Positions 7,222-9,798 of a DNA stretch of 9,798 nucleotides are shown here, piece after piece. The stretch's first letter is position 1; each line of letters opens with the position of its first letter. The stretch lies in assembly GCA_015259235.1 (NCBI GenBank), contig JABZGM010000070.1, positions 1 through 9,798 on the forward strand. The letters run 5' to 3'. The stretch is from Alloprevotella sp. GTDB lineage: Bacteria; Bacteroidota; Bacteroidia; Bacteroidales; Bacteroidaceae. The position numbers were made by a program, and so were the translations under genes. The notes beneath the pieces are model-generated. The model worked only from the letters and a program-made list of their open reading frames with translations. It ran no database searches and was not told the DNA's origin.

Positions 7222-7336
7222 AATACAACAGAGCTTTCTGACAACCTCTGAGTGTCGAATATTATGTTGCTTATTAAAATGTTAATAGGGCGAGATTGTG
7301 CATAATAGATATGCCATTGGGCATTGCACAATTTCT
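7222..7336 (+). ncRNA. candidate small RNA (predicted, no known family)
   Basis: The interval is defined only by the consensus promoter at 7185-7215 and the hairpin at 7295-7332. The body contains the weak stem TATTAA/TTAATA (7272-7287). The right end is a hairpin followed by TTCTAG, a poor T-tract. It resembles no RNA family I know. Both the boundaries and its existence are inference. Confidence 0.25.
7295..7332 (+). repeat. bulged hairpin, possible terminator
   Basis: ATTGTGCA (7295-7302) pairs perfectly with TGCACAAT (7325-7332), and ATGCC (7311-7315) pairs with GGCAT (7320-7324) around the loop ATTG. This gives 13 pairs with one eight-base bulge on the left side. The plus-strand side continues ATTTCT while the minus-strand side is GC-containing, so any terminator function would favour rightward transcription. 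Confidence 0.45.
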
Positions 7337-7398
7337 AGATATTCAAGGTCAGAATTCAATAATACGTACGGATTTAATAACACAATATGCAGAAACTG

Positions 7399-7418
7399 TA
7401 TATATGAGATGATATATA
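7399..7418. repeat. AT-only inverted repeat
   Basis: TATATAT (7399-7405), GAGATG, ATATATA (7412-7418) is a perfect 7-bp dyad. Being pure AT, it makes a weak RNA stem and could be chance or a protein-binding site. Confidence 0.3.
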
Positions 7419-7500
7419 ATGGTTATCCCAGCCTTGTGTGCTTATGGGTAGTGTAATACTATCTTGCGCCCACACCTGAATAGCTTTACTCTATAAAACA

Positions 7501-7522
7501 CGATAAGACCTTATCGGTCTTA
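7501..7522. repeat. two mutually exclusive hairpins
   Basis: CGATAA (7501-7506) can pair with TTATCG (7511-7516). Alternatively, TAAGACC (7504-7510) can pair with GGTCTTA (7516-7522). The two stems share bases and cannot coexist. The element sits 10 bases from the larger stem at 7533-7578. Confidence 0.4.
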
Positions 7523-7532
7523 ATTATTACGA

Positions 7533-7578
7533 GAAACCATCCCTAATAGCAACTTCAGTTGTACCTAGGGGTGGTTTC
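7533..7578. repeat. long stem-loop downstream of the DAHP synthase gene
   Basis: GAAACCATCCCTA (7533-7545) and TAGGGGTGGTTTC (7566-7578) form a 13-bp stem with a single T/G wobble. Beyond an internal loop of about three bases per side, GCAAC/GTTGT (7549-7553/7558-7562) closes over the tetraloop TTCA. It lies 135 bases past the DAHP synthase stop and has no T-run on either side, so it is either a distant non-canonical terminator or a structured RNA/DNA element. Confidence 0.55.
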
Positions 7579-7610
7579 TACATGTTGGGTTGACGAGTGT
7601 AGTTTGTGAG

Positions 7611-7683
7611 TTACAGTAGTTTCACGGAATGTTATTTTAACTTCGCGGAATACGCCAGCTATAGTCTGGATTCTACTGTGTAA
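7611..7683. repeat. inverted repeat enclosing a 10-base direct repeat
   Basis: TTACAGTAG (7611-7619) is complementary to CTACTGT-g-TAA (7673-7683) with one bulged G. Between the arms, TTCACGGAAT (7621-7630) and TTCGCGGAAT (7642-7651) are direct repeats differing at one base, with a 21-base period (two DNA turns). The right arm ends 30 bases after the DAHP synthase stop. It could be a protein-binding site or a 3' structure. No identity can be assigned. Confidence 0.4.
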
Positions 7684-7712
7684 AATAGGTGGGTAAGTGA
7701 ATAACCGTTTGA

Positions 7713-8777
7713 CTATTGGTTGATAATATCCATTTGCTGTCTCACGGATTCTTCGTGTATGCTCTCGAATACAGTAGCAACAAACTCCGCATTCATACCA
7801 TATAGAGCCCCTTGTGCTCCGCGTTTTGCTAATATCTCATTGTATCGGTTTGCTTGAAATACCGTCATGTTGTGATCACGCTTATATCTACCAATCTGAC
7901 GACACACGCGCATTCTCTTTGCCAATAGTTCCATCATTTGATGATCCAAATCGTCTATCTGTTGACGAAGATCGACTATCTCGTCTATTTGTTGGTGTTC
8001 GTCACGTATGATAAGTAATGACAAGATATAGTTTAGTACATCAGGGGTGACTTGTTGTGCTGCATCGCTCCATGCCTTATCGGGGGTGCAATGAGATTCT
8101 ATGATGAGGCCGTCAAAACCTAAGTCCATAGCTTGTTGACAGAGTGGAGCGATGAGTTCGCGTTTGCCTCCTATGTGGCTTGGGTCGCATATAATAGGTA
8201 ATTCAGGGATGCGACGACGAAGCTCCAAAGGAATCTGCCAAGTAGGGTTGTTTCGATATAATTTATTGTCGTAGCTTGAAAAACCACGATGTATTGCAGC
8301 TAATCGTCGAATACCAGCTTGATTAAGACGTTGCATGGCTCCAATCCACAATTCAAGATCCGGACTCACAGGGTTTTTCACCAAAATAGGTAATTCGACT
8401 CCTTGTAAGCTATCGGCTAGTGATTGCATCGCAAATGGATTTGCGGTGGTTCGGGCGCCAATCCAGAGCATGTCTAAGCCATATTTGAGACAAAGTTTTA
8501 CATGTTCTGGCGTAGCTACTTCTGTTCCTACGAGCATCCCTGTAGATTCTTTGACTTGTTGCAACCATTTTAATGCCACTTCGCCATTGCCTTCAAAACC
8601 TCCAGGCTTTGTGCGTGGTTTCCAGACTCCAGCTCGAAAGAGGCGACAACCTTTTTGCGCTAGAGCCTTTGCCGTATTGAGAACTTGTTCTTCTGTTTCT
8701 GCAGAGCAAGGTCCTGCAATCACTAAAGGACGATGAGTATCTGATGCAAGATCGAGAGGGAGAATATCTAGTTCCAT
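7713..8777 (-). CDS. bifunctional DAHP synthase (type I-beta) / chorismate mutase (AroQ)
   Basis: This 354-residue cytoplasmic enzyme condenses phosphoenolpyruvate and erythrose 4-phosphate to DAHP, the first shikimate step. Its C-terminal domain turns chorismate into prephenate. DAHP synthase (about 1-255) shows GPCS (22-25), KPRT (53-56), KNPV (134-137), IHRGF (162-166), DPSHIGG (198-204) and ESHC (227-230). The metal ligands are C24, H201, E227 and probably D238. An AroQ-type mutase follows (about 260-350) with likely active-site R271, R288 and K299 in GRYK. This domain order is known from Prevotella and Porphyromonas enzymes, where the mutase domain also mediates feedback inhibition by prephenate. 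There is no N-terminal ACT or ferredoxin-like regulatory extension. The gene stands alone, with no pheA, tyrA or aminotransferase gene beside it. A -7 element lies at 8822-8829, giving a leader of about 38 nt with a dyad (8803-8816). Confidence 0.95.
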   Translation of the reverse strand: MELDILPLDLASDTHRPLVIAGPCSAETEEQVLNTAKALAQKGCRLFRAGVWKPRTKPGGFEGNGEVALKWLQQVKESTGMLVGTEVATPEHVKLCLKYGLDMLWIGARTTANPFAMQSLADSLQGVELPILVKNPVSPDLELWIGAMQRLNQAGIRRLAAIHRGFSSYDNKLYRNNPTWQIPLELRRRIPELPIICDPSHIGGKRELIAPLCQQAMDLGFDGLIIESHCTPDKAWSDAAQQVTPDVLNYILSLLIIRDEHQQIDEIVDLRQQIDDLDHQMMELLAKRMRVCRQIGRYKRDHNMTVFQANRYNEILAKRGAQGALYGMNAEFVATVFESIHEESVRQQMDIINQ

Positions 8778-8802
8778 AAGGATATCGTGTTTAAACGTGG
8801 TG

Positions 8803-8816
8803 ACGTATGTGTACGT
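8803..8816. promoter_or_regulatory. dyad at the predicted start site of the DAHP synthase transcript
   Basis: ACGTA (8803-8807), TGTG, TACGT (8812-8816) is a perfect dyad. It sits inside a looser one formed by TTAAACGT (8791-8798) and ACGTTAA (8813-8819). It overlaps the predicted transcription start about six bases downstream of the -7 element, a position suited to a repressor site. No known aromatic-pathway operator sequence is recognised here. Confidence 0.35.
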
Positions 8817-8821
8817 TAATG

Positions 8822-8829
8822 CAAAGATA
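8822..8829 (-). promoter_or_regulatory. -7 promoter element of the DAHP synthase gene
   Basis: TATCTTTG on the minus strand, within CGTATCTTTGCA, matches the Bacteroidetes -7 element and is identical over 12 bases to that of the glsB-like gene. The -33 region is AT-rich but lacks TTG at 19-21 bases. A start near 8815 is predicted. Confidence 0.6.
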
Positions 8830-9107
8830 CGACAAAAGAAGGAGAATATAATATAAAATGGGAAAGAGGGCTATGGAAAAATCTATCTTCCCAAACTCTG
8901 GATAAGAAAGGCTCCTAACTTTTATGATAGAAGGGAATTGTAGAGCCTCGATTAGATTAACAAAAATGTAATGAAAAGCCGGGGGAGATAGCAACTATAT
9001 AGTCGAGGAGTACAAGTATATTACACAACAAAAACGATGAGATGACAGACACAGTAGGCAAAGCGTTGAAAGTTTAGTTGACTTCTCGTTGTTTTTAGGT
9101 GAAATAC
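8830..9107. other. divergent intergenic region, no gene seen
   Basis: This separates the leftward DAHP synthase promoter from the rightward nqrA promoter. The minus-strand open frame at 8791-8994 runs across the DAHP synthase promoter and shows no family features, so I do not call it. The only structures noticed are a perfect 10-bp palindrome ACTATATAGT (8994-9003) and a weak AGGCTC/GAGCCT pairing (8909-8914/8943-8948) with a 28-base loop. Confidence 0.5.
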
Positions 9108-9138
9108 TTGGTAGTTTCTGCGTTTCTACTTAATTTTG
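9108..9138 (+). promoter_or_regulatory. nqrA promoter (sigma-ABfr consensus)
   Basis: TTG at 9108-9110, 20 bases, then TAATTTTG at 9131-9138 is an exact consensus match. The predicted start near 9145 leaves a leader of only about 16 nt before the nqrA ATG. There is no obvious ribosome binding site, as is usual in this phylum. Confidence 0.75.
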
Positions 9139-9160
9139 CGCTAAAATTTCAATTGCATCT

Positions 9161-9798
9161 ATGGATATCTTTAAGATTAAAAGAGGACTCGATCTCCGGC
9201 TGACTGGCGAAGCCAAGCATTCAGTGGTAGAGGCTAAGCCCTCGTTGGAGTATGCGTTGCGACCACATGACTTTTTAGGAATAACCCCTAAAGTTCTTGT
9301 GAAAGAAGGAGTTGCCGTACTCGCAGGAACTCCCTTATTTGTGGACAAAGCAACGGAGAAAGTAAAGTTTGTTGCACCCGTAAGTGGCATTGTGACGAGT
9401 GTAGAGCGCGGCGAACGTCGCAAGTTGCTCAGCATTCGCATACAACCCGATAATGTACAGGCTGCAAAAACTTTTGAAATCCCATCTTCTAACCAACGAA
9501 ATGCAGAAAATATGACTGCTCTCTTGTTAGAGAGTGGACTTTTTGCATATCTACGTCAACGTCCCTATGACGTTGTACCTTCACCAGATGTAGCACCTCG
9601 TGACATCTTCGTGAGTGCATTTTCATCAATGCCATTGGCTGCAGACTTTACCATTGTTGCAGCTGGTCAAGAAGAAGATTTCAAAGCAGGTATCACGGCT
9701 CTGGCTCATATAGCTAAAGTACATGTAGGAGTAAATCCAGAACAGCTTAACACGAAACTCCTTCCCATCGAAGCGAATAATGTAGACGTAGCCTGCTT
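9161..9798 (+). CDS. nqrA: Na+-translocating NADH:quinone reductase subunit A (5' part)
   Basis: NqrA is the cytoplasmic subunit of the six-subunit Na+-NQR complex, which couples NADH oxidation and quinone reduction to sodium export across the inner membrane. NqrA contributes to the quinone site. The frame opens at ATG 9161 and is still open at the right edge, so 212 codons of about 450 are visible. The N-terminus (MDIFKIKRGLDLRLTGEA) has the family's start. The lipoyl-like sandwich domain shows VKEGVAVLAGTPLF (47-60) and APVSGIVTSVERGERRKL (72-89). LRQRPYDVVPSPDVAPRDIF (131-150) followed by SSMPLAADF (155-163) is the conserved NqrA core segment. As the promoter-proximal gene it probably heads an nqrABCDEF operon continuing rightward (inference). 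Confidence 0.95.
   Translation, partial: MDIFKIKRGLDLRLTGEAKHSVVEAKPSLEYALRPHDFLGITPKVLVKEGVAVLAGTPLFVDKATEKVKFVAPVSGIVTSVERGERRKLLSIRIQPDNVQAAKTFEIPSSNQRNAENMTALLLESGLFAYLRQRPYDVVPSPDVAPRDIFVSAFSSMPLAADFTIVAAGQEEDFKAGITALAHIAKVHVGVNPEQLNTKLLPIEANNVDVAC

Larger units (their letters stand above)
6830..7712. other. gene-poor intergenic region rich in inverted repeats
   Basis: Between the glsB-like promoter and the DAHP synthase stop are about 880 bases without a convincing gene on either strand. Open stretches up to about 100 codons exist (for example 6787-7080, minus), but they have no recognisable domain and unusual composition. The region contains a plus-strand consensus promoter (7185-7215), at least six inverted repeats (6994-7007, 7007-7054, 7295-7332, 7399-7418, 7501-7522, 7533-7578), a larger one at 7611-7683, a T10 tract at 7165-7174 and an A-rich tract near 7195-7204. 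It may hold small RNAs or the worn remains of an insertion. No transposase fragment was seen. Confidence 0.6.

Noticed and set aside
8335..8736. 133-codon plus-strand frame inside DAHP synthase
   Set aside because: It is antisense to conserved catalytic regions of a clearly real enzyme and has no motifs.
8791..8994. 67-codon minus-strand hydrophobic frame upstream of DAHP synthase
   Set aside because: It covers the DAHP synthase promoter and dyad, has no recognisable domain, and its hydrophobicity is what AT-rich intergenic DNA produces by chance.
9130..9441. 103-codon minus-strand frame opposite nqrA
   Set aside because: It is antisense to the conserved N-terminal half of NqrA and overlaps its promoter. 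No family features were seen.
1..9798. Mobile element, CRISPR array, tRNA/rRNA or defence system
   Set aside because: No transposase, integrase, regularly spaced repeats, tRNA-like cloverleaf or known defence domains were recognised. RecG and the HIRAN protein lie too far apart, in separate transcripts, to argue for a joint system.

Overview
The window looks like chromosomal housekeeping DNA from a Bacteroidota bacterium, most likely order Bacteroidales (Prevotella/Porphyromonas-like). Three things point there. Promoters fit the Bacteroidetes sigma-ABfr consensus (TTG, 19-21 nt, TAnnTTTG). Start codons lack clear Shine-Dalgarno sequences. The gene set is typical of the group: an NspC-type decarboxylase for polyamines, a DAHP synthase-chorismate mutase fusion, and a Na+-translocating NQR. 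The species cannot be fixed from the sequence alone.

Layout. Positions 1-8777 are coded almost entirely on the minus strand, so in transcription order (right to left) they read: DAHP synthase/chorismate mutase (7713-8777); a gene-poor, hairpin-rich stretch (6830-7712); a 76-residue GlsB/YeaQ-type membrane protein (6556-6786); a HIRAN-domain protein (5608-6480) ending in a strong hairpin; thrS (3360-5306), with its own consensus promoter and a strong 3' hairpin; nspC (2003-3184); and recG (1-1875, C-terminus beyond the left edge). On the plus strand, nqrA starts at 9161 behind a consensus promoter and runs off the right edge. It is divergent from the DAHP synthase gene.

Functional picture. 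The genes do not form one pathway. They are independent units for tRNA charging (thrS), polyamine synthesis (nspC), replication-fork repair (recG), aromatic amino acid entry (DAHPS-CM), respiration-driven sodium export (nqrA) and probably stress or DNA-end functions (glsB-like, HIRAN). nspC and recG are probably co-transcribed. The glsB-like and HIRAN genes probably are too.

I found no clear new defence system, mobile element, CRISPR array, tRNA or rRNA. The least explained DNA is 6830-7712. It has no convincing gene but contains a consensus plus-strand promoter followed by a hairpin (a possible small RNA) and several long inverted repeats. The second such spot is the dyad just upstream of nspC, which carries a plus-strand promoter facing the thrS 3' end.
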